Assembly: GCF_024218795.1 (NCBI RefSeq)
Contig: NZ_CP100402.1
Coordinates: forward strand, 124,001 to 188,000
Direction: 5' to 3'
DNA: 64,000 nucleotides
DNA from: Halorussus aquaticus
GTDB lineage: Archaea; Halobacteriota; Halobacteria; Halobacteriales; Haladaptataceae
The notes under the pieces were generated by a model. That model did not search any database, was not told the DNA's origin, and worked only from the letters and a program-made list of their open reading frames with translations. Both the position numbers and the translations under genes were made by a program. Shown piece by piece: positions 40,950 to 50,299 of the stretch (position 1 is its first letter; each line of letters begins with the position of its first letter).

Positions 40950-42871
40950 GAGATCGTCACCTCCGGTTCCTTCTTCGGGAGAGCTGACAAGCCAGTGATC
41001 TCGTCGCCGAACGAGCTCAGTTCCTCGAATCCGACTGGCTCGTCCCGGCGCAGTGGTGCGAGCATCATTGGCGTCTCAAAGCGGTCCTTGATCTCATCGA
41101 GGTAGTTCTCCTGCTGTGCCCGCCGGTTCGCGAAGAACGCGTTGTCGCCGTATTCCTCGGGGAGCAGGTAGTTCGCGACGACGAACGCTGTCTCGATACC
41201 GACCTGGTCTTCGAGGTCCTCGGCCGCGCGGTACGCCTCCATCATGGGCGTGTACTCAGGATACATGACGAACGCGAACGAAGTCCGTTCAGGGTCTTGC
41301 ATCGTCTCGATGACCTCGTCGTACTGGTCGCCCTTCGCTGGGGCGGCACCCTTCGTCAGCGAGCCGAGGTCCATAAATCCCTTCCAGTCGGAGGGCAACT
41401 CCAGCAGGCGGAGCGTGTGCCCCGTCGGCGCGGTGTCGAAGACCACCACGTCGTAGCCGTCTTCCTCGAAGTAGCTCACGAACTTCTCGAGCGCCGCCAT
41501 CTCCTCGGCACAGGGTGACTCCAGTTCCTCCTCGACGTTCGCGATCGCGGCGTCGACATCGATCTGGGTGTCCTCCTTGTCCTCGTACATCTCAGTGACG
41601 TGGTCGAGGACCTGCGTGCGGTACTCTTCGAGGGCCTTCTCCTGGTCGATGCGGGCCGCGTCGAGGTTCGCCTGGCTCACCGACGTCGGTTCGTGGCCGA
41701 CCGGCTCACCGAAGATGTCCTCGAGGTGGGCTGCCGGGTCCGTGGTCACGACGAGCGTCTCGTATCCCGCCTCCGCGAGCTTCGTCGCCGACGCCGCGGC
41801 GATGGTGCTCTTGCCGACGCCGCCCTTCCCGGTGAAGAACAGGTACCGCGTGTCGTCGCCCGGCGTCACTCGGTCGGCGACCGACTCTGGGTCGGCCAGC
41901 GCATCGACGTCGACCGACTGGTCGGTCTCGACGTCGGTCGCCGAGCCGACGTCGACGATAGCGTTCTCGCCGTCGTAGATGACGCCCGCGACGTCCGACA
42001 GCAGGTCGAGGCCGGCGATTTCGCCAGGCTGGAGGGGATAGGTTGCCATTGCGTCGGCGTTGAACTCGGTTTCCGCGCGTTCGATGGCCGCCTGTTCGTC
42101 CTCGCGTTTCCCCTCGAAGAAGGGGTCCTCACAGACCGACTCGGGGAGGTAGCCGTTGACGACGAGCATCTGGGACTCGATGCCGAGCTCACCGAGGTCG
42201 GCGGCACTGCGTTCGATCTCGTCGAGCGAGGAGTCTTCGGGCTTGCCGACGAACCCGAAGGTCGTCCGCTCAGTGTCCTGGAGCGTGTCGATGGCCCGCT
42301 CGTACTGGTCTTTCCTGTCCTCCATCGAGGCCGCGGGGCCGATACAGGTCGAGCCGCCCTTCTCGAGTTCAGCGTTCCAGTCGGAGGGCAGCTCCATAAG
42401 CCGGATGGTGTGGCCGGTCGGCGCGGTGTCGAAGACCACCACGTCGTATTCGGGGCTGTCCATGAAGTCGACGAAATTGTCGAAGGCTGCGATCTCGTCG
42501 ACGCAAGGACTGTTGAGTTGCTCTTCGATAGTCTCGATCTCCTCGTCGTCGAGCAGCTGGCGCATCGGTTCGATGGTCTCCTGGCGGTACTCTTCGGCCG
42601 CCGTGTCCGGGTCGATCTCGATGGCAGAGAGGTTCTCGATGCCTTCGATTTCAGTCACCTCGTGGCCGATCTGCTGGCCGAAGATGTCCGAGAGGTTCGG
42701 TGCAGGGTCAGTCGTCACGAGCAGCGTCTCGTAGTCGTTATCGGCGAGCCACGTCGCAGTCGCACAACTGACGGTGCTCTTGCCGACGCCGCCCTTCCCG
42801 CTGAAGAAGACGAATTCTGTGTCGTCACTGCTCGGTTCGACGAGCTCTCGTGGCGTAGTGTCCGTACTCAT
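40946..42871 (-). CDS. arsA: Arsenite-stimulated ATPase ArsA, two-domain
   Basis: 641 residues with two homologous halves joined by an acidic linker. Each half has the P-loop FSGKGGVGKST/FTGKGGVGKST and the signal DTAPTGHT. Cys residues matching the arsenite site are visible (NSPCVDEI, GSTCIGPAAS and ESPCAEEM). The protein uses ATP to drive an arsenite efflux pump, probably Acr3 here, after receiving As(III) from ArsD. Starts 3 bases after arsD. Confidence 0.9.
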   Translation of the reverse strand: MSTDTTPRELVEPSSDDTEFVFFSGKGGVGKSTVSCATATWLADNDYETLLVTTDPAPNLSDIFGQQIGHEVTEIEGIENLSAIEIDPDTAAEEYRQETIEPMRQLLDDEEIETIEEQLNSPCVDEIAAFDNFVDFMDSPEYDVVVFDTAPTGHTIRLMELPSDWNAELEKGGSTCIGPAASMEDRKDQYERAIDTLQDTERTTFGFVGKPEDSSLDEIERSAADLGELGIESQMLVVNGYLPESVCEDPFFEGKREDEQAAIERAETEFNADAMATYPLQPGEIAGLDLLSDVAGVIYDGENAIVDVGSATDVETDQSVDVDALADPESVADRVTPGDDTRYLFFTGKGGVGKSTIAAASATKLAEAGYETLVVTTDPAAHLEDIFGEPVGHEPTSVSQANLDAARIDQEKALEEYRTQVLDHVTEMYEDKEDTQIDVDAAIANVEEELESPCAEEMAALEKFVSYFEEDGYDVVVFDTAPTGHTLRLLELPSDWKGFMDLGSLTKGAAPAKGDQYDEVIETMQDPERTSFAFVMYPEYTPMMEAYRAAEDLEDQVGIETAFVVANYLLPEEYGDNAFFANRRAQQENYLDEIKDRFETPMMLAPLRRDEPVGFEELSSFGDEITGLSALPKKEPEVTIS

Positions 42872-42874
42872 CGG

Positions 42875-43204
42875 TTAAGCCTCCTGGGGCGTGTTCTGTT
42901 GCTCGCGGATCTCGCCCGCGAGCTCGTCGTAGGAGAGGTACGCCGATTTGGCGAGTATCTCGTCGTCGAGGACCGTAATGGGGAGGATCGAGGGGCCGTG
43001 TTCGTCGACGAGATCGGCGATCGCCTCGGTCTCGAGGAATCGGTCGATGTCGTGTTGCATATTCGCCCTCGACACCTCGAGATCGAATTCCTCTTCGAGT
43101 TGATCAAGTGCGGCACTGACCTCGACGAGTTCGTCGTCGGGATCGGGGCCACAGACGCCTGTGGAGCAGCACATCGCCTCTTCGTACAGTGTGAGTTCTA
43201 TCAT
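42875..43204 (-). CDS. arsD: Arsenical metallochaperone ArsD
   Basis: 109 residues: MIELTLYEEAMCCSTGVCGP carries the Cys12-Cys13-Cys18 arsenite site of ArsD, followed by ELVEVSAALDQLEEEFDLEV and GPSILPITVLDDEILAKSAY of the thioredoxin-like fold. ArsD passes As(III) to ArsA and raises its ATPase activity. It is the first gene of the minus-strand operon. It diverges from arsR at 43449, sharing the promoter region between. Confidence 0.9.
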   Translation of the reverse strand: MIELTLYEEAMCCSTGVCGPDPDDELVEVSAALDQLEEEFDLEVSRANMQHDIDRFLETEAIADLVDEHGPSILPITVLDDEILAKSAYLSYDELAGEIREQQNTPQEA

Positions 43205-43448
43205 ATGTGGTCTCCTCGGTTACCGTTCCGGCTGCCGGTAGAGTCGTGGTCACAAACCACCGCATCTAGTTTACCAACGATTCAATTAAAACTCTGTTCA
43301 GACATCAGCATAAACACTTTGGTTCGCTCACCCACGAGTACTCGCCCCACTAATGACCTCCATTAACGACTTAATAGAGTATGTGAGTTAATCTTCTGCT
43401 AGGAATATTCCGCAATGGTTAATTGAGAGAGTGATCAAGTGATTGCTG
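43205..43448. promoter_or_regulatory. Divergent promoter region between arsD and arsR
   Basis: About 240 bases serving both arsenic units. AT-rich patches are at 43275-43320 and near 43355-43440. The ArsR encoded next door is the natural candidate to bind here, but no clear palindrome was picked out by eye. Confidence 0.45.
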
Positions 43449-43847
43449 ATGGCACAAGCGACCGAACGATTACAGCGGTATCTCGATGACGAACTCGGGG
43501 AGTGCCGCAGCGAGGATGTCGAGCGCCGTCTCGACGAACTCTCCACGCTTGAGGCCGGACTCGGGACGGCACAGGCGGAGGCCGAACTCGACGTCTTGTC
43601 GGCGCTGTCCAACGAGACGCGCTATACGCTCGTGCGCGTCCTCGTTGCAGCCCAAGAGGAACTCTGCGTCTGCGAGCTGAACGCCGTCGTTGACGTGACC
43701 GAGAGCGGTCTCAGCCATGCCCTCTCGGCACTCGTCGGCGCAGACCTTGTCGAGGGTTGGAAGGACGGGCGCTGGAAGAAGTATCGGGCTACCAATCGAG
43801 CTGTTGCGCTTGTTACCGTTCTTGAGGGAAGCGTGGCAGATGAGTAA
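43449..43847 (+). CDS. arsR: ArsR-family repressor (second copy) of the efflux operon
   Basis: 132 residues from ATG 43449. An N-terminal helix-rich extension (RLQRYLDDELGECRSEDVER) precedes the winged helix with VLSALSNETRYTLVRVLVAA, ELCVCELNAVVDVTESGLSH and ALSALVGADLVEGWKDGRWK. ELCVCEL is the canonical ArsR arsenite-binding motif. It overlaps acr3 by 8 bases and should repress both this operon and perhaps arsD-arsA. It is clearly different in sequence from the ArsR at 37898. Confidence 0.88.
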   Translation: MAQATERLQRYLDDELGECRSEDVERRLDELSTLEAGLGTAQAEAELDVLSALSNETRYTLVRVLVAAQEELCVCELNAVVDVTESGLSHALSALVGADLVEGWKDGRWKKYRATNRAVALVTVLEGSVADE

Positions 43848-45003
43848 CGTCGAACACGACCACGGGCCCGACTGCGACTGTGAGAGCTGTGGCGACCCAC
43901 GGTCGATGGACTTCCTCGACAAGTACCTCACTGTCTGGATCTTTGGTGCGATGGCGATCGGCGTCGGGCTGGGATTCGTCGCCCCATCAGTAACCCAACC
44001 GATTCAGGACTTCCACCTCGTCGAGATCGGACTTATCCTGATGATGTACCCGCCACTGGCGAAGGCCGATTACTCGCAACTTCGGACCGTCTTCAGCAAC
44101 TGGCGGGTACTCGGGTTGAGTCTCATCCAGAACTGGCTGATCGGTCCGACGCTCATGTTCGGGCTCGCCGTATTCTTCTTCAGCGGCCTCGTTCCCGGTC
44201 TGCCGGCACGCCCCGAGTACTTCCTCGGGCTCGTGTTCATCGGGATGGCCCGGTGTATCGCGATGGTCCTGGTCTGGAACGAACTCGCAGAAGGATCGAC
44301 CGAGTACGTCACCGGCCTCGTCGCGTTCAACAGCCTCTTCCAGATCGTCACCTACGGGGTGTACGTCTGGTTCTTCGCACTGTTCCTCCCGCCGCTGCTC
44401 GGCATGGAGTCACTCGTGGCCGGGATCACGACCTTCGACATCTCGCCGATGCAGGTGTTTGAGGCGATCGTCATCTTCCTGGGGATTCCGTTCGCGGGCG
44501 GCTTCCTGACCCGGTATGTCGGAACTCGCGTCAAGAGCGAAGCCTGGTACGATGATGAGTTCATCCCGAAGATCGATCCGCTGACGCTCGTTGCGTTGCT
44601 GTTCACCGTCATCGTGATGTTCGCCACGCAGGGCGGCGCCATCGTCGCCTCGCCGGGCGACGTCCTCTTGATCGCGGTACCGCTGACGATCTACTTCGTC
44701 GTGATGTTCCTGGTGAGCTTCGGGATGGGGCGGGGCATCGGCGCAGACTACTCGACGACGACGGCGATCGGCTTCACGGCGGCGTCGAACAACTTCGAGC
44801 TCGCCATCGCCGTCGCCGTGGCGGTGTTCGGTGTTGGCTCCGGCGTCGCGTTCGCCACCGTCGTCGGCCCACTCATCGAAGTTCCCGTCCTGCTCGCGCT
44901 GGTCAACGTCGCGCTGTACTTCCAGCGAAAGTTCGACTGGCGTGGCGCCACGACCGGACAGCTCACCCCAACTGGTTCAGAACCCACTCCTGAGGATGAT
45001 TGA
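43840..45003 (+). CDS. acr3: Arsenite efflux permease, ACR3 type
   Basis: 387 residues from ATG 43840, with ten hydrophobic segments. The N-terminus has HDHGPDCDCESCGD, a metal-binding-like cytoplasmic lead. The key conserved Cys of ACR3 lies in FIGMARCIAMVLVWNELAEG (helix 4), and the conserved Glu in SNNFELAIAVAVAV (helix 9). It exports As(OH)3 using the membrane potential, possibly aided by ArsA. Downstream arsC is 15 bases away. Confidence 0.9.
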   Translation: MSNVEHDHGPDCDCESCGDPRSMDFLDKYLTVWIFGAMAIGVGLGFVAPSVTQPIQDFHLVEIGLILMMYPPLAKADYSQLRTVFSNWRVLGLSLIQNWLIGPTLMFGLAVFFFSGLVPGLPARPEYFLGLVFIGMARCIAMVLVWNELAEGSTEYVTGLVAFNSLFQIVTYGVYVWFFALFLPPLLGMESLVAGITTFDISPMQVFEAIVIFLGIPFAGGFLTRYVGTRVKSEAWYDDEFIPKIDPLTLVALLFTVIVMFATQGGAIVASPGDVLLIAVPLTIYFVVMFLVSFGMGRGIGADYSTTTAIGFTAASNNFELAIAVAVAVFGVGSGVAFATVVGPLIEVPVLLALVNVALYFQRKFDWRGATTGQLTPTGSEPTPEDD

Positions 45004-45018
45004 GCCCCAAACAATCCA

Positions 45019-45489
45019 ATGATTCCCCAGACAAACTCCGTTGATCCCCTTCGCCTCGCGTTCGTCTGCGTGGAAAACGCGGGTCGAAGTCAGATCGCGG
45101 CCGCCATCGCTGAAACCCAAGTTCAGATCCAGGACCGAACGGATATCGAGATCCTCAGCGGTGGGACGGACCCAGCAGAGGAGATCTATCCGGCCGTAAT
45201 CGACGTAATGCGGGAGAAAGGCTATGACCTGTCGACGCGGACACCGACACAGATCTCCCGCGAGACCCTCAAGGGGTGTGATGTCGTCGCCTTGATGGGG
45301 TGTTCGTTGTCGGTCGATGACCTTCCAGTGGGAGTGGTCGTTCGTGACTGGGGGTTCATCGATCCGGCGGATGCTGATACGGAGTCTGTATGGGCAATCA
45401 GTACAGAGATCGAACAGCGCGTTATCGAACTAATTGCCGACCTGCCGACCGAAGCGGAACGAAGAAACCACACACACCAGATACAATGA
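45019..45489 (+). CDS. arsC: Arsenate reductase, low-molecular-weight phosphatase type (copy 1)
   Basis: 156 residues: LAFVCVENAGRSQIAAAIAE has the CxxNxxRSQ catalytic loop, and LKGCDVVALMGCSL supplies the other redox Cys residues. VRDWGFIDPADAD carries the general-acid Asp. It reduces As(V) to As(III) for efflux. Its stop overlaps the next start (ATGA), so the two paralogues are coupled. Confidence 0.88.
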   Translation: MIPQTNSVDPLRLAFVCVENAGRSQIAAAIAETQVQIQDRTDIEILSGGTDPAEEIYPAVIDVMREKGYDLSTRTPTQISRETLKGCDVVALMGCSLSVDDLPVGVVVRDWGFIDPADADTESVWAISTEIEQRVIELIADLPTEAERRNHTHQIQ

Positions 45490-45938
45490 CTGAACACAGC
45501 GACACCGATCCGATTCGAATCGCCTTTATGTGCGTCCAGAATGCTGGCCGCTCCCAAATGTCCACGGCATTTGCGGAGCGTGAACGGGAGCGACGTGGAC
45601 TTGAAGACCGCGTCGAAATCCTCACCGGAGGGACGCATCCGGCCGACCACGTGCACGACGAAGTCGTCAACGTGATGGAAGAGGCGGGGTTCGATCTCTC
45701 CGAGCGGACGCCACGAGAGATCACGCTGGACGAACTGCGCTCCTGCGACTACGTTGCCACGATGGGCTGCTCGACACTCGACGTCGGCGATGTTGGTGAG
45801 GACGTCGATGTCCGTGATTGGGCGCTTGACGATCCGGATGGGCAGGATCTCGACCGAGTACGCGAGATTCGTGATGAAATCGAACAGCGAGTGATTAGTC
45901 TATTCCAGGAAATTGAAGACACCGAGACTTCACCGTAA
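45486..45938 (+). CDS. arsC: Arsenate reductase, low-molecular-weight phosphatase type (copy 2)
   Basis: 150 residues: IAFMCVQNAGRSQMSTAFAE, LRSCDYVATMGCST and VRDWALDDPDG. All catalytic elements are kept. It is clearly diverged from copy 1 along the whole length, so this is an old duplication or an acquired second gene rather than a recent tandem repeat. The two could differ in reductant or tolerance of salt or arsenate level. Last gene of the arsR-acr3-arsC-arsC operon. Confidence 0.88.
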   Translation: MTEHSDTDPIRIAFMCVQNAGRSQMSTAFAERERERRGLEDRVEILTGGTHPADHVHDEVVNVMEEAGFDLSERTPREITLDELRSCDYVATMGCSTLDVGDVGEDVDVRDWALDDPDGQDLDRVREIRDEIEQRVISLFQEIEDTETSP

Positions 45939-45957
45939 TAAATAGATTACGTAGACA

Positions 45958-46190
45958 CTATGGGTTAGATTCTGAATTTGCTGAATGGACGATCGTATTC
46001 TCGAGAATGTTCTTTTCTCCATTCCGCAGTCGGGCTATCACTGCTTCCTGCGTAATACCTAATGACTCACCGAGTGCCTCTAGAGTTGTGTTCCGGGGTT
46101 TGTCGAAGTAGCCTTCAGTGTACGCTAGAGCTAATGCTTCGTGCTGTTTGTCTGTGAGATTGTACTCCCGTGAATTGAATATCTGGATTC
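45958..46190 (-). pseudogene. HTH_10 (Bat-type) C-terminal fragment
   Basis: The minus strand reads REYNLTDKQHEALALAYTEG, then YFDKPRNTTLEALGESLGIT and QEAVIARLRNGEKNILENTI to TAG at 45958-45960. This is a complete HTH_10 domain without the sensor part. The transposase gene at 46207 begins directly next to it, so insertion of that element probably removed the rest of the regulator. Confidence 0.7.
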
Positions 46191-46206
46191 ATATGCGTTG
46201 TAACAG

Positions 46207-47886
46207 ATGAATTCACCAACTTATAAGTCACGACGAGATGTCTTTCGACGAATTGCTCGGCAATCACATGTGGAGTGGCCGGTATACGACGCGACGCCCC
46301 TGTACGAGCGAAGCTCGCTTGACGGTCTAGAATCAGATATTCGGACAATCTCCCAGACCTGGTTCAAACACGACCGCCACGAGTCGGTTGAGAAGTTCGT
46401 CTGCGCACTCCCCTTAGCATATTTCAAATTCGACGCATACGACTGCTACGCGGGGCCGACTCGCTACGAGATGGACACTCTCTTTCGCGTGTTCGTCCTG
46501 AAGGAACTCCACGGGTGGGAGCACGAGACAGCACTCCTTGAGTACCTCGAAAACCAGCCCGAACTCTGTGAGAGTCTTGATCTAGAGACACTCCCCGACC
46601 AATCAACACTCTGGCGTAGTTGGCATATGCGTTTCACTGATGCCCTTCGCGAGACGGTCCAGAAAGCGGCTCGAACGATTCTCATCAAAGCGCAGAACGT
46701 GGATGTAGCCGTGCCACGCGAACCAGAACGAAATCTCCCGGATCGAAGCCACGACGCTACTGACTCGGACCCTTACGACCAAGCCATCCTCGACAAGACC
46801 GGCACGATTACCAAGCACGTCAGTCGCGTCGTGTTCCCCGCGTTCTCGCTCAATCGTGGCGAGGACTGTGAGATTCCCGAGAACGCCTACTGGGGCTTAC
46901 AGACCTACTTGGGACTCCGTGAGAACTTGGCCGCCAACGAGGGCGCTCGGAGCTTCATTCACGAGTCGACACGGAAGCGAACACCACTCGGACACTGTCA
47001 TCGCGACCAGATTCGTGATCTCTCTATCGATCAAATCCGCGAGATGTATCGACAAGCGGTTCGACAACTCACCGACGAGCTCGCAGAGACGGGGGAGTTC
47101 TTCCGCGCAGGCATCGTCGCCATCGACATCACCGAGAATGATCCCTTCACGGGCGACCGCACTGGCCACGAAGACGAAATAATCGGGACGAAAGAGAAGA
47201 ACGATGAGTACGCCTATCAGTGGGCGACCGTCCAGCTGGTCGGTAACGCTGTCCCACTCGTCCTTGATGCCCGCCCGGTACGGAAAGGCGAGTCACGACA
47301 GGAGATCGTTGTGGACCTGCTCGACTCCGCTGAGGACCTGATTCACGTCGATAACGTGCTGATGGACCGGGAGTTCGATAGCCAGCACGTCTTGGAGATG
47401 ATCAGCCAGCGCGGACTGTCGTACGTCGTCCCGAAGCGGATGCAGAACAGCGAGAAAGCCCAAGCCAAGCGGTTGCTCCAACGTGGTCAGGACCGACACG
47501 AAACCGACCGGAAGCTCCATCTCGGGAAGAACGAATGGCACGAGACGACGCTGATCTACCGTCGGAAAGAGGGCTCCGAGCACGATGACCATCGACAGTA
47601 CTCGGTGTTCATGACGAATAGAGGGACTGGGCACCTCACGGAGTACGACTACCGGTGGGAAATCGAGAGTGGCTACAAGTCGATAAAGCGATTCATGGCG
47701 GCGACGACGTCGAAGGATTTCGGGCTGCGGTTCTTCTACTTCGCGTTCGCCTGTCTGCTATACTCGATTTGGCGAGCGGTGGACCTGCTGGTACAGGTTG
47801 AGTTGACCGATGAGTACGAGCACTCGCCAATTGTGACGGCCGATAACACGCTGACTCTGGTGAAGAAGGAAACGGGAATCGGATAG
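46207..47886 (+). mobile_element. IS4/ISH8-type transposase gene, copy A
   Basis: 559 residues. DDE catalytic elements are visible: IVAIDITENDPF (first Asp), VDNVLMDREFDSQHVLEM (second Asp) and YDYRWEIESGYKSIKRFMAA with the Y-R-E-K signature of IS4 elements (Glu). The N-terminal part (TRYEMDTLFRVFVLKELHGW) resembles haloarchaeal ISH8-like transposases. Copy C at 56127 is very similar along the whole length, and copy B at 50753 is more distant. The frame is intact, so the element may be active. The exact ends could not be fixed; an identical 36-base block 155 bases past the stop is shared with copy C. Confidence 0.8.
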
Positions 47887-48040
47887 AGAGGTTTTACCCG
47901 TGTTAGCGCGGCGTCTGAGTGGCAACACTGTCGGAAGCCGCCGAAATTCGTGTATGTAGTTGTATTTCCAATATGAATGGCCGTTTGGAGAGCAATCTGA
48001 GCCAGTTCCCGATCACTGAACCAGCCAAAACCACGCATCA

Positions 48041-48076
48041 CAGCCCCGCTAAACCCGCTGTAGTCTCAACTTCACA
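48041..48076. repeat. 36-base block shared with 57960-57995
   Basis: Identical, base for base, to 57960-57995; it contains CCCCGCTAAACCCGCTGTAG. Both copies lie 155-157 bases after the stop of a closely related transposase, so the block is probably the right-end region of those elements. Confidence 0.7.
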
Positions 48077-48159
48077 ACCTCGGAGGATGGTTTTGATGCG
48101 TGCCTTCTATTCAGGAGTGTATGGGATGAATAGAAATTGGCAGCTGATCTCTCGCCTCT

Positions 48160-48942
48160 TTAGACGCGGCCTCGGAGGAAGACTGGGTCAGCGTCCTGTT
48201 TCGCGCGTTCATACTGATCTGTCGCCCAGTCGAGCGCTTCTGGAGTGTCGTTCACGAGGATTCCACACACGCCTTGATCCGTGAAGACGATGATGCCTGC
48301 CTCGGCCGAATCGACGATCCAGAGCCCGAAACTGAACGGGATCGATGTAGTGTGCAGGCTCACGTTCTCGTCATCCAGCAGTTCGTCCGTGAGTGTTGGA
48401 AACGCGGCACGGGTGCGTTCGAACACGTCTGGTGGGATGAGCAGTTCGAGCGAGTAGTTCTCACCCTGTCTCACACACTCATAGAAGTCTTCGGCGAAGC
48501 CAGTCACGACAACCGGTGTCGCAACGGAGACATTTTGTCTGCCTTCGACACTATCGAGGAGCCTATGCATGACCGCATCCGGCATCGATGAATCGGCCTC
48601 GTGGACATCTGCTCCGATAACGAATGCGCAGTCGACTGGACTCCCGGAAGAGAGTTCGTTGAACAGTGGTGCCGCCTCAGCAAGATTCTCTAAGCGGTCG
48701 AGATACGCGTTTCGTGTCCGGTAGCTGCATAGTCCGAGGGGTGTGGGTTTCCACACGCCGTCTTCGTACGTGGCGAGTTCGGCGTCGGCGAGGTCACGGA
48801 GCGCGCGGTCAAGCGTGGAGCGCGACCCGTCCAGGTCGTCTTCGAGGTCACACTTCGAGCGTGGTTGGTCGATGAGCGCGCGGAGGTACAAGTGACGCTC
48901 GGCGAGGACGGAATCGAGGCAGTCACCGAGTGGGCGGGGCAT
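48160..48942 (-). CDS. FilR1-type winged-helix transcription regulator
   Basis: 260 residues. An N-terminal winged helix (RHLYLRALIDQPRSKCDLED, GSRSTLDRALRDLADAELAT) is followed by a helical linker and the FilR1 middle-like domain (DSSMPDAVMHRLLDSVEGRQ, YSLELLIPPDVFERTRAAFP, FSFGLWIVDSAEAGIIVFTD). The family is large in haloarchaea, and individual targets are mostly unknown. It lies just beyond transposase copy A and faces it. Start ATG 48940-48942. Confidence 0.75.
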   Translation of the reverse strand: MPRPLGDCLDSVLAERHLYLRALIDQPRSKCDLEDDLDGSRSTLDRALRDLADAELATYEDGVWKPTPLGLCSYRTRNAYLDRLENLAEAAPLFNELSSGSPVDCAFVIGADVHEADSSMPDAVMHRLLDSVEGRQNVSVATPVVVTGFAEDFYECVRQGENYSLELLIPPDVFERTRAAFPTLTDELLDDENVSLHTTSIPFSFGLWIVDSAEAGIIVFTDQGVCGILVNDTPEALDWATDQYERAKQDADPVFLRGRV

Positions 48943-49029
48943 GTGAGGCAGTTACATACCGGATGGGCTTAATTTCTTGCATCTATTTAACAGGATAACT
49001 ATCGGTCCCTCCACGACGGAAAAACTCAT

Positions 49030-49115
49030 GTCGTGGGGGTGGGGGTCAGCCCGTGGGGGGAGGGGGATATGGACTGGGGTGGGGTCGCAACCAATGGGGG
49101 AGGCCCCCATCGCAT
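49030..49115 (+). other. G-rich stretch with G-quadruplex potential
   Basis: The plus strand carries runs of GGGGG, GGGGG, GGGGGG, GGGGG, GGGG, GGGG and GGGGG with short loops, upstream of the exported-protein gene at 49181. Such a density is unusual even in a GC-rich haloarchaeal genome, and stands out beside the AT-rich gene that follows. It could fold into G-quadruplexes or be a recombination product. Confidence 0.55.
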
Positions 49116-49180
49116 GAATAATTCGTCAGTCGGTGAGATGAATACAATTGCTGGTTATGTGCCACTTGTGGTGTGTCCAC

Positions 49181-50254
49181 ATGCCAACCAATGACAGCAA
49201 TCGGATTGTTAGTCGTCGAAATGCTTCAAAAACCAGTGCAGGACTATTTGCTGCTACAATCGCAGCTCCTACGGTAGAAGCGACTAGCGAGGAAAATTGG
49301 ACGGACCTAAAGGCGAAATATGAGGTAAAATCGACTTCTACTTTGCCGACCGGTGAGCACTCTGCACGAACACAGATCGTCGAAACAAATGTAGTAGATA
49401 AAAATAAAAATATTTTGACTATTGAGAGTTCTGTTACTGAAAATGGAAAATTGGAAAAATCCACATATACTGTTCCTGTAAATGCGCTATTGGCGGAGAA
49501 ACCCAAAAAGTACCAGAAAGGAGATAAAAAGCTGAGAGAAAGGATCAATGTAGAGGACGGTTGGGTAGATGAGTTCGATGGATTAATTTCAACTGACGAA
49601 ATCGAATTCAGTCTGGAATTTTCACTTTTAGAGCGGAGTGGTAGTAGCAAGGTTGGTGGAAAAGGAAAACCGATCGTTGTCCTTCCTCAGATCGTCCCAC
49701 CTGATGGGCGACAAGTCATTTCCTCCGGCTCGATGCCACGTACGACCTCTAAATCACACGAGACAGACGATAACATATCGACACAGGCCTCAGTGACGCG
49801 TTATGCCTATTCGCGGTTGACAACTAAAGATAACAGACCAGCAGATATTACGACTGCAAAAAGCGATTTTACTGCGTGGGGTAAAACAAATAGTACGGAC
49901 ACCGAATTTGTGTCTGCGGGCTATAATTGGACTCATCAAACGTCAATTAATTGGTTTATTCTCTATACAGACACAACCACTGCGCCATTCCCCGCACAGG
50001 CAGATGTTCATGGAACTGCTGCGTATCAGGGATACTTTCCATTAACTCCGTATACCGATCATTGGCGGGATTTCCATTACCATGAACACGGTATTAGAAA
50101 GAATGGCCATTACACCCAATTGGAGGGTACTATTAAGACCGCACCTGAAGCATTCGGGCCGTATGTAACATGGAAATCACAGACGTTCTACAACGGGAAT
50201 ACATTGTATAATACTGGAAGTCGACAATCAGCTCTCTGGTATATCATCGATTGA
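49181..50254 (+). CDS. AT-rich Tat-exported protein of unknown function
   Basis: 357 residues from ATG 49181. The N-terminus has SRRNASKTSAGLFAATIAAP followed by TVEATSE, a twin-arginine-type signal. The mature part is rich in Thr, Ser and aromatic residues (TSINWFILYTDTTTAPFPAQ, HWRDFHYHEHGIRKNGHYTQ), with no recognised family. Base composition is much more AT-rich than most of the window, pointing to foreign origin. A small membrane protein gene follows 45 bases downstream. The layout recalls a secreted effector or halocin-like protein with its immunity protein, but there is no direct support. Confidence 0.6.
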   Translation: MPTNDSNRIVSRRNASKTSAGLFAATIAAPTVEATSEENWTDLKAKYEVKSTSTLPTGEHSARTQIVETNVVDKNKNILTIESSVTENGKLEKSTYTVPVNALLAEKPKKYQKGDKKLRERINVEDGWVDEFDGLISTDEIEFSLEFSLLERSGSSKVGGKGKPIVVLPQIVPPDGRQVISSGSMPRTTSKSHETDDNISTQASVTRYAYSRLTTKDNRPADITTAKSDFTAWGKTNSTDTEFVSAGYNWTHQTSINWFILYTDTTTAPFPAQADVHGTAAYQGYFPLTPYTDHWRDFHYHEHGIRKNGHYTQLEGTIKTAPEAFGPYVTWKSQTFYNGNTLYNTGSRQSALWYIID

Positions 50255-50299
50255 CTCAGAAACAGTGGGTTCAACACTGACAAGCACCATTACTAATTT

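Noticed and set aside
41600-43366. Plus-strand frame of 588 codons opposite arsA and arsD
   Set aside because: Arg/Val-rich antisense shadow. arsA and arsD on the other strand have all catalytic motifs.
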